Below are positions 18,709-28,693 of a stretch of DNA of 64,000 nt, one piece after another. Source of the DNA: Janthinobacterium sp. 67 (GTDB taxonomy: Bacteria; Pseudomonadota; Gammaproteobacteria; Burkholderiales; Burkholderiaceae_D); NCBI RefSeq assembly GCF_002797895.1, contig NZ_PGES01000001.1, positions 4,340,001 to 4,404,000 on the forward strand, in the 5' to 3' direction. A program made the translations under genes and the position numbers. The notes under the pieces are model-generated. The model saw only the letters and a list, made by a program, of their open reading frames with translations, made no database searches and was not told the origin of the DNA. Within the stretch, counting starts at the first letter, position 1. Each line of letters starts with the position of its first letter.

Positions 18709-19671
18709 ATGACATTGACACGCCGAACCCTCCTCGCCAGCGCCATGTTGCTGGCACTGTCCGCAACCTCTTCCGCCTTCGCCGCCAAGCCCCTCGTCAT
18801 GGGCTTTTCGCAGGTAGGCGCCGAAAGCGAATGGCGCACCGCCAATACCGTCTCCATCAAGGATGCGGCCAAGAAAGATGGCGTCACCCTGAAATTTGCC
18901 GACGCGCAGCAAAAGCAGGAAAACCAGGTCAAGGCGCTGCGCTCGTTCATCGCGCAAAAAGTCGACGTGATCGCCTTCTCGCCCGTCGTTGAGTCCGGCT
19001 GGGATACGGTCTTGCGCGAAGCCAAGGCCGCCAAGATTCCCGTCATCCTGACGGACCGCGCCGTCAACGTGGCCGACAAATCGCTGTACGTGACCTTCAT
19101 CGGTTCCGATTTCGTGGAAGAGGGCCGCCGCGCCGGCCAATGGCTGCTGGACTATGCCAAGAAAACCCCGGACGCCACCCTGAACATCGTCGAGCTGCAA
19201 GGCACGGTCGGCTCCGCGCCGGCCATCGACCGCAAGGAAGGCTTCCAGGAAGTCATCGGCAAGAATCCGAAGCTGAAGATCATCCGTTCGCAAACGGGCG
19301 ACTTTACGCGCGCCAAGGGCAAGGAAGTGATGGAAGCGTTCCTGAAGGCCGAGGGCAAGAAGATCAACGTGCTGTACGCGCACAATGACGACATGGCCAT
19401 CGGCGCCATCCAGGCCATCGAAGAAGCGGGCATGAAACCGGGCAAGGACATCATCATCATCTCGATCGATGGCGTCAAAGGCGCGTTCGAGGCCATGATC
19501 GCCGGCAAGCTGAACGTCACTGTGGAATGCAGCCCGCTGCTGGGCCCGCAACTGATGTCGATCGCCCGCGACGTGGTGGCCGGCAAGCCCGTGCCAGCGC
19601 GCATCACGACGGTGGAAGGCGTGTTCCCTGCCGAGGTGGCCGCCAAGGAATTCCCGAACCGTAAGTACTAA
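18709..19671 (+). CDS. ytfQ: Sugar ABC transporter periplasmic binding protein (YtfQ-like)
   Basis: A 320-residue protein; the start follows CTGGAGACAAGA. Signal peptide ends near SSAFA-AKP. The mature protein has the periplasmic-binding-protein type 1 fold with MGFSQVGAESEWRTANTVSI and KVDVIAFSPVVESGWD, close to YtfQ of the galactofuranose importer. It heads a four-gene importer operon under operator C. Because furanose-specific binding is known for YtfQ and the neighbouring enzymes release arabinofuranose, L-arabinofuranose is the probable ligand here; this is inference. Confidence 0.88.
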   Translation: MTLTRRTLLASAMLLALSATSSAFAAKPLVMGFSQVGAESEWRTANTVSIKDAAKKDGVTLKFADAQQKQENQVKALRSFIAQKVDVIAFSPVVESGWDTVLREAKAAKIPVILTDRAVNVADKSLYVTFIGSDFVEEGRRAGQWLLDYAKKTPDATLNIVELQGTVGSAPAIDRKEGFQEVIGKNPKLKIIRSQTGDFTRAKGKEVMEAFLKAEGKKINVLYAHNDDMAIGAIQAIEEAGMKPGKDIIIISIDGVKGAFEAMIAGKLNVTVECSPLLGPQLMSIARDVVAGKPVPARITTVEGVFPAEVAAKEFPNRKY

Positions 19672-19680
19672 GCTTGCCGC

Positions 19681-21222
19681 ATGATGAATACGCAAGCGCA
19701 ACACAACGCCGCGCCAGCTCCCTTGCTGGAGTTGCGCGGCATCAGCAAGTCCTTTCCCGGCGTCAAAGCCCTCAGCGACGTTGCCCTGCGCCTGTATCCG
19801 GGTGAAGTGCACACCCTGATGGGACAGAATGGCGCCGGGAAATCGACGCTGATCAAGGTGCTGACGGGCGTCTACACGCCCGACAGCGGCCAGATTCTGC
19901 TCGATGGCAAGCCCATCGCCCCCGCGTCCACGTCGGACGCCCAGGGATTGGGCATCAGCACCGTGTACCAGGAAGTTAATCTGTGCCCGAACCTGTCGGT
20001 AGCGGAAAACATCTTTATCGGCCGCTATCCGCGCCGCTTCGGCGCCATCGATTGGCGTTCCATGCAGCAACAGGCGCGTGCCTTGCTGCAGCAATTGCAG
20101 ATCGATATCGATGTCACCGCGCAATTGTCCAGCTTTCCGCTGGCCATCCAGCAAATGGTGGCCATTTCGCGCGCGCTGAATATTTCGGCCCGCGTGCTGA
20201 TCCTCGACGAACCCACGTCCAGCCTGGACGAAGCGGAAGTCAATCTGCTGTTTTCCGTGCTGCGCCGCCTGCGCGAGCAGGGCATGGCGATTCTGTTTGT
20301 CACTCACTTCCTCGACCAGACCTACGCCATTTCCGACCGCATCACCGTCATGCGCAATGGCGAGCGCGAGGGAGAATACGCGTGCAGCGAGCTGTCGCGC
20401 CTGGCACTGGTCAATAAAATGATCGGCGTGGCGGCCGACACCCAGCCGCAAGAACTGGAACTGGCGCAAGAAGCGGGCGCCGCCAGTTTCGGGCCGAATG
20501 TGCTCGAAGCGCAGGGACTGGGCCGCAAAGGCGCCTTGCTGCCCATGGATTTCCACATCCGCCAGGGTGAATTGCTGGGCCTGGCCGGCTTGCTCGGTTC
20601 GGGCCGCACGGAACTGGCGCGTTTGCTGTTCGGCGCCGACAAGGCCGATTCCGGCAGCATCGTCATGCAGGACAAGATACGCCAGTTCAACGTGCCGCGC
20701 GACGCGATCGCCCGGGATATCGGCTTTTGCTCGGAAGACCGCAAGCACGAGGGGGCGATCCTGTCGCTGTCCGTGCGCGAAAACATCATCCTGGCCTTGC
20801 AGGCCCGCACGGGCTTGCTGCGCGCGATTCCCTTCAAACGCCAGCAGGCGCTGGCCGACGAGTACGTCAAGGCGCTCGGCATCAAGACGGCCAGCATCGA
20901 AACGCCGATCGGCAGCCTGTCGGGCGGCAATCAGCAGAAAGCCTTGCTGGCGCGCTGGCTGGTGACGTCGCCCGCCATGCTGATTCTCGATGAACCGACG
21001 CGCGGCATCGACGTGCGCGCCAAGCAGGAAATCATGAGTTATGTGAGCAAGCTGTGCCGCAAGGGCATGGCCATCCTGTTCATCTCGTCGGAGTTGCCGG
21101 AAGTGCTGCGCTGCAGCGACCGTATCCTGGTCATGCGCGACCGCAAGGCTTGCGGCGACTATGCGCGCGGCGAGCTCGACGACAGTTCCGTGCTGCAAGT
21201 GATCGCCGGAGACGCCACATGA
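19681..21222 (+). CDS. ytfR: Sugar ABC transporter, duplicated ATPase subunit (YtfR-like)
   Basis: A 513-residue protein with two ABC domains. The N-terminal domain has Walker A GQNGAGKST and Walker B LILDEPTSSLDEAE. The C-terminal domain has a degenerate Walker A (GLLGSGRTEL), signature [15 protein letters not shown] and LILDEPTRGIDV, the usual asymmetry of RbsA/MglA-type ATPases. The start is ATG 19681 or 19684, with a weak ribosome-binding site. It energises the two permeases that follow, and overlaps the first by four bases. Confidence 0.93.
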   Translation: MMNTQAQHNAAPAPLLELRGISKSFPGVKALSDVALRLYPGEVHTLMGQNGAGKSTLIKVLTGVYTPDSGQILLDGKPIAPASTSDAQGLGISTVYQEVNLCPNLSVAENIFIGRYPRRFGAIDWRSMQQQARALLQQLQIDIDVTAQLSSFPLAIQQMVAISRALNISARVLILDEPTSSLDEAEVNLLFSVLRRLREQGMAILFVTHFLDQTYAISDRITVMRNGEREGEYACSELSRLALVNKMIGVAADTQPQELELAQEAGAASFGPNVLEAQGLGRKGALLPMDFHIRQGELLGLAGLLGSGRTELARLLFGADKADSGSIVMQDKIRQFNVPRDAIARDIGFCSEDRKHEGAILSLSVRENIILALQARTGLLRAIPFKRQQALADEYVKALGIKTASIETPIGSLSGGNQQKALLARWLVTSPAMLILDEPTRGIDVRAKQEIMSYVSKLCRKGMAILFISSELPEVLRCSDRILVMRDRKACGDYARGELDDSSVLQVIAGDAT

Positions 21223-22301
21223 GTTTATCCACGCCATCGAGCGCGCCACTGGCGCGTCCGGCTTCCACTACGGGTACGTCCGCCTTGCATACCGTTCTGC
21301 ATCATCCCCTGAGCCGGCCACTGGCCGCGCTGTTGCTGCTGTTGCTGGTGGCCTTCTTTGCCATCCCCGGCTTTTTCCACCTGGAAGTGCGCGACGGCCA
21401 TCTGTACGGCAGCGTGATCGACATCGTCAACCGCGCCGCGCCACTGATGCTGGCCGCGCTGGGCATGACCCTCGTCATCGCCACGCGCGGTATCGACATT
21501 TCCGTGGGCGCCGTCGTGGCCCTGTCCGGCACCGTGGCCGCCATGCTGATCGGCGGCACCATGGTGATGGACAACGGCGTGCCGACCTACGTGAGCAACA
21601 TCCCCATGGGCTGGGCCCTGGCGGCCGCCCTGGGCGCGGCCCTGCTGTGCGGCGCCTGGAATGGCGTGCTGGTGGCGGGACTCGGCTTGCAGCCCATCGT
21701 CGCGACCCTGATCCTGATGGTGGCGGGACGTGGCCTGGCGCAATTGCTGACGGATGGGCAGATCGTCACCGTCTATTATCAGCCGTTCTTTTTCATCGGC
21801 AGCGGTTACCTGTTCGGCTTGCCGTTTTCCCTGTTCCTCGTCGCTGCCGTGTTCATCATCACGGCCGTGCTGATGCGCAAGACGGCCCTGGGCCTGTTCA
21901 TCCAGGCCGTCGGCATCAACCCCGTCGCCGCGCGCCTGGCCGGCATCAAGACGGCGACCTTGATCTTTTTCGTCTACGTCTTTTGCGCCGCCTGCGCGGG
22001 CCTGTCGGGCCTGATGATCAGCTCGAACATCAAGAGCGCCGACGCCAATAACGCGGGCCTGATGCTGGAACTCGACGCCATCCTGGCCGTGACCCTGGGC
22101 GGCACTTCGCTGGCCGGCGGCAAGTTCAGCTTAGTTGGCAGCATGATAGGCGCGCTCATCATCCAGACCCTGACCTACACGATCTATTCGCTGGGCGTGC
22201 CGCCGGAAGTGAACATGGTCGTCAAGTCGGTCGTCGTCTTCCTCGTCTGCCTGTCGCAATCGTCGGAATTCAAGCAATTGCTGCATCGGAGAAAAGCATG
22301 A
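21219..22301 (+). CDS. ytfT: Sugar ABC transporter permease (YtfT-like)
   Basis: A 360-residue membrane protein with about 8-10 helices. LGMTLVIATRGIDISVGAVVALSGTVAAM is the RbsC/AraH-type permease signature. It starts inside the end of the ATPase gene (ATGA overlap at 21219) and ends with another ATGA overlap with the next permease, so the three genes are translationally coupled. It pairs with YjfF to form the membrane pore. Confidence 0.92.
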   Translation: MSLSTPSSAPLARPASTTGTSALHTVLHHPLSRPLAALLLLLLVAFFAIPGFFHLEVRDGHLYGSVIDIVNRAAPLMLAALGMTLVIATRGIDISVGAVVALSGTVAAMLIGGTMVMDNGVPTYVSNIPMGWALAAALGAALLCGAWNGVLVAGLGLQPIVATLILMVAGRGLAQLLTDGQIVTVYYQPFFFIGSGYLFGLPFSLFLVAAVFIITAVLMRKTALGLFIQAVGINPVAARLAGIKTATLIFFVYVFCAACAGLSGLMISSNIKSADANNAGLMLELDAILAVTLGGTSLAGGKFSLVGSMIGALIIQTLTYTIYSLGVPPEVNMVVKSVVVFLVCLSQSSEFKQLLHRRKA

Positions 22302-23272
22302 AGGGCTTGCTGCACACCCCGTATTTCACCTCGCTCGTCACGGTCTTGCTGCTGGTGGTGATGCTGGGCCTCGGTGGCGCCGCCTATCCGGGCCTGCTGT
22401 CGACGCAAGTGATCTTTAACCTGTTGATCGATAACGCCTTTTTGCTGGTGATCGCCGTCGGCATGACCTTCGTCATCGTCTCCGGCGGCATCGATTTGTC
22501 CGTCGGGTCCGTGCTGGCCCTGTCGACCATGATCGCCGCCTGGCTGCTGAACGTGGCGCACTGGCCGCCGCTCCTGGTGATCGTCACCGTGCTGGCGCTG
22601 GGCACCGTCTTTGGCGCCGGCATGGGCGCGCTGATCCATTACTTCAAGTTGCAGCCCTTCATCGTCACCCTGGCCGGCATGTTTCTGGCGCGCGGGCTGT
22701 GCTATCTGATCAGCATCAACTCGATTACCATCGATGATCCGCTATTCGTCGCCATGTCGCAGACGCAATTGCAATTTCTCGGCGGCTTCGTTTCGCCCGG
22801 TGTCGTGATTGCCGTGATCACGTTGCTCTTGGCCATCTGGCTGGCGCACGCCACGCCGTTCGGCCGCGCCGTGTATGCGATCGGCGGCAATGAGCAGTCG
22901 GCCCTGATGATGGGCTTGCCTGTGGGCCGCACCAAGGTCTTCATTTATGCCTTCAGCGGCTTTTGCGCCTCCCTGGGTGGCGTGCTATTTTCGTTCTACA
23001 TGCTGTCCGGCTATGGCTTGCATGCGCAAGGCACGGAACTGGACGCGATTGCCGCCGTCGTCATCGGCGGCACCCTGCTCAGCGGCGGCTATGGCTACGT
23101 GGCGGGCGCTTTGTCCGGCGTGCTGGTGCTGGGCACCATCCAGACCCTGATCGCCTTCGACGGCACGCTCAGCTCGTGGTGGACCAAGATCGTCATCGGC
23201 GGCTTGCTGTTCGTCTTTTGCGTCGTGCAAAGACTGATGGCCATGGGCCAGAAAAATACCAATCGGAGTTAA
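22298..23272 (+). CDS. yjfF: Sugar ABC transporter permease (YjfF-like)
   Basis: A 324-residue second permease of the RbsC/AraH family with [25 protein letters not shown]. Two different permease genes in tandem are diagnostic of the YtfQRT-YjfF furanose importer type, as opposed to the single homodimeric permease of ribose or arabinopyranose systems. ATGA overlap with the upstream gene. Confidence 0.92.
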   Translation: MKGLLHTPYFTSLVTVLLLVVMLGLGGAAYPGLLSTQVIFNLLIDNAFLLVIAVGMTFVIVSGGIDLSVGSVLALSTMIAAWLLNVAHWPPLLVIVTVLALGTVFGAGMGALIHYFKLQPFIVTLAGMFLARGLCYLISINSITIDDPLFVAMSQTQLQFLGGFVSPGVVIAVITLLLAIWLAHATPFGRAVYAIGGNEQSALMMGLPVGRTKVFIYAFSGFCASLGGVLFSFYMLSGYGLHAQGTELDAIAAVVIGGTLLSGGYGYVAGALSGVLVLGTIQTLIAFDGTLSSWWTKIVIGGLLFVFCVVQRLMAMGQKNTNRS

Positions 23273-23276
23273 TAGC

Positions 23277-24251
23277 ATGTTTCAAAAGAATAAACTTGCC
23301 GCAGCCACCGGCATGGCGGTAGCGCTCGCCTGCGCCTCATTCGGTGCACACGCAGCCAACCCCATCGTGAAAAACATCTACACGGGCGACCCGGCCGCGC
23401 TGGTCGACAATGGCAGGGTCTACCTGTACGTGGGCCACGATGAAGCGAGCGCCTCGGATACGGATTACCGCATGCACGAGTGGCGCGTGTATTCCTCATG
23501 CGACATGGCGAACTGGACGGATCACGGCTCGCCCGTGCGCTTTTCCACCTTCGCGTGGGCCGGCAAGGATGCGTGGGCCGGCGACATCGTCAAGCGCGGC
23601 AGCAAGTATTATTTTTACTCCACAGTCGACCATAAAACCATCCCCGGCAAGGCCATCGGCGTGGCCGTGTCCGACAGCCCGACGGGCCCCTTCGTCGACG
23701 CGCGCGGCAGCGCCCTGATCACGAACGACATGACGAAACAGACGGCGATTCCCTGGGACGATATCGACCCGGCCGTCTTCATCGATACGGATGGTCAGGC
23801 CTACATTTACTGGGGCAACACGGTGTTGAAATACGCCAAGCTCAAGTCCAATATGACGGAGCTGGACGGCCCGATCCTGACCTTCGGCATGGATGCGTTC
23901 ACGGAGGCGGCCTATATGCACAAGCATGGAGGCAGCTATTATTTGTCCTACTCGCGCAATTTCCCCGAGGAAACGGCGTATTCGACGGGGCCGACGCCGA
24001 CGGGTCCGTGGCATTTCCGCGGCACCATCATGGACAAGAATGCCGTCGTGAAAACCATTCACCAGGCCATCATCGAGTTCAATGGCAAGTCGTATATTTT
24101 CTATCACAACGACAAGTTGCCCGGCGGCGGAGAATACCGGCGTTCCGTGGCCGTGGAAGAGCTGAAATACAAGCCGGACGGCAGCATCGAATTCATCCGG
24201 CAGACGGCTGGCCCGGCCGCCAACCCGAGCGCCGCCTGCAAGCCATTGTGA
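23277..24251 (+). CDS. Secreted GH43 glycoside hydrolase (arabinosidase/arabinoxylan type)
   Basis: A 324-residue protein; the start follows CGGAGTTAATAGC, four bases after the permease gene. Signal peptide ends near FGAHA-AN. Catalytic GH43 residues: Asp in YTGDPAALVD, Asp in WDDIDPAVFIDTDG and Glu in DAFTEAAYMHKHGG. It resembles GH43 subfamilies acting on arabinose side chains or short arabino-/xylo-oligosaccharides. Co-transcription with the importer suggests it supplies monosaccharide for that importer. Exact linkage is not readable from sequence. Confidence 0.87.
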   Translation: MFQKNKLAAATGMAVALACASFGAHAANPIVKNIYTGDPAALVDNGRVYLYVGHDEASASDTDYRMHEWRVYSSCDMANWTDHGSPVRFSTFAWAGKDAWAGDIVKRGSKYYFYSTVDHKTIPGKAIGVAVSDSPTGPFVDARGSALITNDMTKQTAIPWDDIDPAVFIDTDGQAYIYWGNTVLKYAKLKSNMTELDGPILTFGMDAFTEAAYMHKHGGSYYLSYSRNFPEETAYSTGPTPTGPWHFRGTIMDKNAVVKTIHQAIIEFNGKSYIFYHNDKLPGGGEYRRSVAVEELKYKPDGSIEFIRQTAGPAANPSAACKPL

Positions 24252-24308
24252 ACGCTTGCTGACCACACAAAAAGGAGACACGGCGATATCTATAATATCG
24301 ATATTGAG

Positions 24309-24336
24309 TTAAAACCGATATCGATCATGATATGAT
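24309..24336 (+). promoter_or_regulatory. Promoter and overlapping operator (site D) of the LysR gene
   Basis: TTAAAA (24309-24314), a 16-base spacer and TATGAT (24331-24336). GATATC-GATCAT-GATATG (24317-24334) has the same half-site and gap pattern as sites A-C and fills the spacer. A further GATATC/AATATCGATATT cluster lies at 24285-24305. Binding here would block RNA polymerase, consistent with autorepression. Confidence 0.55.
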
Positions 24337-24342
24337 TTATTC

Positions 24343-25284
24343 ATGGATACCCTCAACCCCAACTGGTTCTTGCGAGCCCGCCTGAAGACGCGGCAATTGC
24401 TGCTGTTGATCGCCCTTGACGAGCAGCGCAACATCCATCGCGCGGCGGAAGAATTGCACATGACGCAACCGGCCGCGTCCAAGCAAATCAAGGATCTGGA
24501 AGAGATGCTCGACGTGCGCCTGTTTGACAGGCTGCCGCGCGGCATGGAGCCGACGATCTTCGGCGAGACGATGATACGCCACGCGCGCATGGCCCTGACG
24601 AGCCTGTCCTTGGCGCATGACGACATCGTTGCCCTGAAGTCGGGCTTGACGGGCCAGGTGGAAGTGGGCGTCATCATGACGCCGGCCATGGCCTTGCTGC
24701 CGCGCGCGATTGCCCGCATCAAGCAGCAGGCGCCCTTGATGCGCATCGGCGTGCACCTGGAGCACAGCAATACCCTGATGGACATGCTGCAGCACGGCAC
24801 GCTGGACTTCATGATCGGGCGCATCCTGGAAAAGGAAAGCAGCGCGGGCCTCATCTACGAGGAATTGACGGAAGAGCCGGCCAGCGCCGTGGCGCGCAAT
24901 GGCCATCCGCTGCTGTCGCGCAAGAATCTGCAATTGAAGGATTTGGCGGCCCAGCCGTGGATCTTGCCGCCGCAAGGCAGCATCCTGCGCCACCGCTTCG
25001 ACATGATGTTCCGCCGCGCGGGCCAGGAACCGCCCGTCGACGTCGTCGACACGACCGCCTTGCTCTTGATCACATCCTTGCTGCAACAGACGGACTCGCT
25101 GCACGTGATGCCGACGGAAGTGGCGCACTACTATGAATCGTTGAACGTGCTGAGCATCTTGCCCATCGAATTGCCGTGCAAGATGGATGCGTTCGGCATC
25201 ATCCGCCAGCAGGATCATTTGCTGTCGCCGGGGGCGGATATGCTGCTCAAGGCGGTGCGGGCGACGGCGGCGGATATGTATTGA
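24343..25284 (+). CDS. LysR-family regulator of the arabinan/arabinose locus (GbpR-like)
   Basis: A 313-residue LysR-type regulator. The N-terminal winged helix-turn-helix is clear (LIALDEQRNIHRAAEELHMTQPAASKQIKDLEEML), followed by a substrate-binding domain. It resembles GbpR-type LysR proteins that control sugar uptake. The ATG lies only six bases after a good -10 box, leaving no room for a ribosome-binding site, so a leaderless mRNA is likely. It lies at the end of the locus, and the same inverted repeat occurs at its own promoter and at all three operon promoters, so it is the obvious regulator, probably an activator of the operons with an arabinose-pathway ligand. Confidence 0.88.
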   Translation: MDTLNPNWFLRARLKTRQLLLLIALDEQRNIHRAAEELHMTQPAASKQIKDLEEMLDVRLFDRLPRGMEPTIFGETMIRHARMALTSLSLAHDDIVALKSGLTGQVEVGVIMTPAMALLPRAIARIKQQAPLMRIGVHLEHSNTLMDMLQHGTLDFMIGRILEKESSAGLIYEELTEEPASAVARNGHPLLSRKNLQLKDLAAQPWILPPQGSILRHRFDMMFRRAGQEPPVDVVDTTALLLITSLLQQTDSLHVMPTEVAHYYESLNVLSILPIELPCKMDAFGIIRQQDHLLSPGADMLLKAVRATAADMY

Positions 25285-25300
25285 GTGCTGTGCTGGTGTT

Positions 25301-25331
25301 GTCGGATTACGCGCTTGCGCGCTCATCCGAC
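25301..25331. repeat. REP-like palindromic repeat, copy 2
   Basis: Starts GTCGGATTACGCGC and ends CATCCGAC, an imperfect palindrome of the same class as copies 1 and 3 but in the opposite orientation. It sits just beyond the 3' end of the IS110 transposase gene. Confidence 0.65.
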
Positions 25332-25368
25332 CTACGCCTACGCCACATGGTAGATACTGTTATCCCCG

Positions 25369-26561
<1,193 letters not shown>

Positions 26562-26565
26562 CAAG

Positions 26566-26593
26566 GTCGGATTAGCGGCACGCGTAATCCGAC
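26566..26593. repeat. REP-like palindromic repeat, copy 3
   Basis: Starts GTCGGATTAGCG and ends GTAATCCGAC; 27 of 28 bases match copy 1. It abuts the presumed left end of the IS110 element and lies just past the stop codon of the TPR gene. Confidence 0.75.
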
Positions 26594-26602
26594 AATTGCC
26601 CC

Positions 26603-27874
26603 TTACACTCGATCCGGCACCTCAAAGAAAAACAGCTGCACCAGCCGCCCATTCTCCGGCGTGTCGCCAAACACATTGCTGATCGAGTGGAAATAGTGGC
26701 CCTTGTACACGATCAGGCGGTTGTGGCGCATCGGTACTTCCAGCAGGGCTTGCCAACTGTCGCGCTGTTCCTGCAAGTCGTTGAATTTCTGCACTTTGCT
26801 GTTCGGCAGCCAGCGTTTCTGGAAATCCTTGAAGCTGGCGTAGCCGCCCGCTTTCACGTCCGCTTCGGGTAATCGCCGGTACCAGCCGCTGGGCTGGTGG
26901 CGCCAGAAGGTGGTGCCGCCCTGACACTGCTCGGGCGGGTTCAGGTATAGCACGCCCGCATAGAAATTGAAATTATTGCCCGTCTCGTTGTCCACGTGGA
27001 TATCGGTGCGCGCCATGGCGTCCGCATAGCTGAGGCGGTAGGAACCATTGTCGGGTGAAATGAAACGGATGGGGCGGCCCAGCGCCGTGGCGATGCGCTC
27101 CATGATGGCCTGGCTGGGCTGGCCCGCCGTCTGGCTGCCCGGATAATTCTGTCCCGCATAGCGCTGCTGCTCGAACGGCAGGGCCAGCGCCTGCGCGCGC
27201 CAGGCGGCGGGGTCGGGCAGGAAATCGTCGAGGATGTGCAAATCGGTTTCGCGCAGGAAATCGTGCAAGCTTGCCGGCACGTCGGGCGCCGTCAGCCGTT
27301 CCGTATTCTCCGTGCCGGGGCTGGCAAAGCCGATGCGGCACGTGTGCGCCAGCGCCGGATGCAGTGCCAGGCCTTGCGCGTAGCGTTCCAGCGCCAGTTC
27401 CTGCTGTCCCGTGCGGTAATACAGCTCGGCCAGTCCCTGCAGGGTTTGCCAACGCTGCGGGCGCAGGGCGTGGGCACGTTCCAGCTCGGCGATGGTCTCC
27501 ATCAGCCGCTGTTTTCCCATCAGCAATTCCGCATGGCTGATGGCGAAATCATGCTCGTGCGGCGCCAGCCGCGCCGCCGTGGCGTAGCTGGCCAGCGCCG
27601 CGTCGCTGTCCGTACCGCGCAGCACGTTACCGAGGTTGTAATGGAACAGGGCGTTGTCTGGCTGCTGCTTGAGCGACAGTTTCAGCAAGCCCAGGCCGAT
27701 GGCGCCCTGGCCCAGCTCCAGCATGGCCAGGCCCTGGAAATGCTGCGCTTCGGCCAGGGCCGGATTCAGCTTATAAGCGGCCTGGTAGGCGTTGATCGCC
27801 TCGATCAGCTTGCCCTGCTGCTGCAGCCCTTGCCCGTTTGCCAGATGTTGTTCCGCCAGTGTCTGTTCGCCCAT
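26603..27874 (-). CDS. TPR-repeat protein with C-terminal DUF6445-like domain
   Basis: A 423-residue cytoplasmic protein. Residues about 1-180 hold tetratricopeptide-like repeats (LAEQHLANGQGLQQQGKLIEA; LFHYNLGNVLRG; LQGLAELYYRTGQQELALERYAQGLALHP). Residues about 215-420 match the DUF6445 pattern, with LHILDDFLPDPAAWRAQAL, TDIHVDNETGNNFNFYAGVLYLN, GGTTFWRH and HYFHSISNVFGD; the His/Asp arrangement resembles 2-oxoglutarate/Fe(II) oxygenases but activity is unproven. Upstream, GATCCC-type repeats precede the start. It is the last gene of a leftward cluster with the caspase-like gene, 54 bases after the lipoprotein gene. Confidence 0.75.
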   Translation of the reverse strand: MGEQTLAEQHLANGQGLQQQGKLIEAINAYQAAYKLNPALAEAQHFQGLAMLELGQGAIGLGLLKLSLKQQPDNALFHYNLGNVLRGTDSDAALASYATAARLAPHEHDFAISHAELLMGKQRLMETIAELERAHALRPQRWQTLQGLAELYYRTGQQELALERYAQGLALHPALAHTCRIGFASPGTENTERLTAPDVPASLHDFLRETDLHILDDFLPDPAAWRAQALALPFEQQRYAGQNYPGSQTAGQPSQAIMERIATALGRPIRFISPDNGSYRLSYADAMARTDIHVDNETGNNFNFYAGVLYLNPPEQCQGGTTFWRHQPSGWYRRLPEADVKAGGYASFKDFQKRWLPNSKVQKFNDLQEQRDSWQALLEVPMRHNRLIVYKGHYFHSISNVFGDTPENGRLVQLFFFEVPDRV

Positions 27875-27928
27875 ATGTCCCGATCCCGATCCCGATGCAA
27901 TGTGGCGAACAGTGTAACCGAGCCCGTT

Positions 27929-28660
27929 CTACCGTGCCTGGTTGACGGGAATTTCTTCCCCGTTCAGCTTGATCGCCACCTTGACGATCTGCGCCTTGAC
28001 CTGGTTGCTGGCCAAGTCCGCTTCCTGGGCGTAGGCATACACGACGATGGCGAAGTCCTTGTAGCCGCTGCGCGCCGCCTCGATCTTGCGGGCCGCCTCC
28101 TGGTCCACTTTCAGCAAGGAATAACCGTCGCCATTCGTGAAGGCCAGCTTGTAGTCGCCGTTGTCGTACATGTAGTAATACGTGCCCGCGTCGGCGAACT
28201 TGGCGGGGAAGGCGGCCTTGTCCATGGCGTACGGCGACAGCGCACCCTGGCCATTGATCTGGTAGCGCAGGTAGCGCCTGGTTTTCGCTTCATTGACCTT
28301 GGCGTCGATCTGCGGTTTCAATGCGTCGAGCACTTCCTGCTTGCGGAAGGCATCGTTGCTGCCCGCATATTCGCGCGAGATGCGCTGCGCCACGGCCGCG
28401 TAGTCGGGCGGCACACCGGACAGGGCGAGGTAGCTGTACATCAACTGGTGGCCGCTCGTGATGTCGACATAGCTGGACGCTGGCGTGGCAGCGTCCGCTT
28501 GCGGCAGGCTGGCGGCGGCCGCCTTCACTTGGGCTTTCGCGGCCAGGTCGGCGACATTCGCGGCGACGGGGGCGGAGGCGGCCGGTGTGGTGTTCTCGGT
28601 CTTGCCGCAGGCGGACAGGATCACGGCGATGGCGAGCAGGGTAGGGAGATTACGTTGCAT
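27929..28660 (-). CDS. Hypothetical lipoprotein in the caspase-like gene cluster
   Basis: A 243-residue protein with a lipoprotein signal: MQRNLPTLLAIAVILSACGK, with the lipobox LSAC. After an Ala/Pro-rich linker comes an approximately 170-residue domain with SYVDITSGHQLMYSYLALSG and a Tyr-rich YYYMYDNGDYKLAF segment. I do not recognise a named family with confidence. The Gly-free Ala/Lys linker and lipid anchor indicate a periplasm-facing membrane protein. It lies between the multi-pass membrane protein gene and the TPR gene, 33 and 54 bases away, so all are probably one transcript. Confidence 0.7.
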   Translation of the reverse strand: MQRNLPTLLAIAVILSACGKTENTTPAASAPVAANVADLAAKAQVKAAAASLPQADAATPASSYVDITSGHQLMYSYLALSGVPPDYAAVAQRISREYAGSNDAFRKQEVLDALKPQIDAKVNEAKTRRYLRYQINGQGALSPYAMDKAAFPAKFADAGTYYYMYDNGDYKLAFTNGDGYSLLKVDQEAARKIEAARSGYKDFAIVVYAYAQEADLASNQVKAQIVKVAIKLNGEEIPVNQAR

Positions 28661-28693
28661 GATATTTCCTTTAGTAAATGTGTAAGAGGTGGC

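Noticed and set aside
18634..21249. An 871-codon minus-strand frame across the ABC importer genes
   Set aside because: Overlaps the binding protein and ATPase genes, which are clearly coding on the plus strand.
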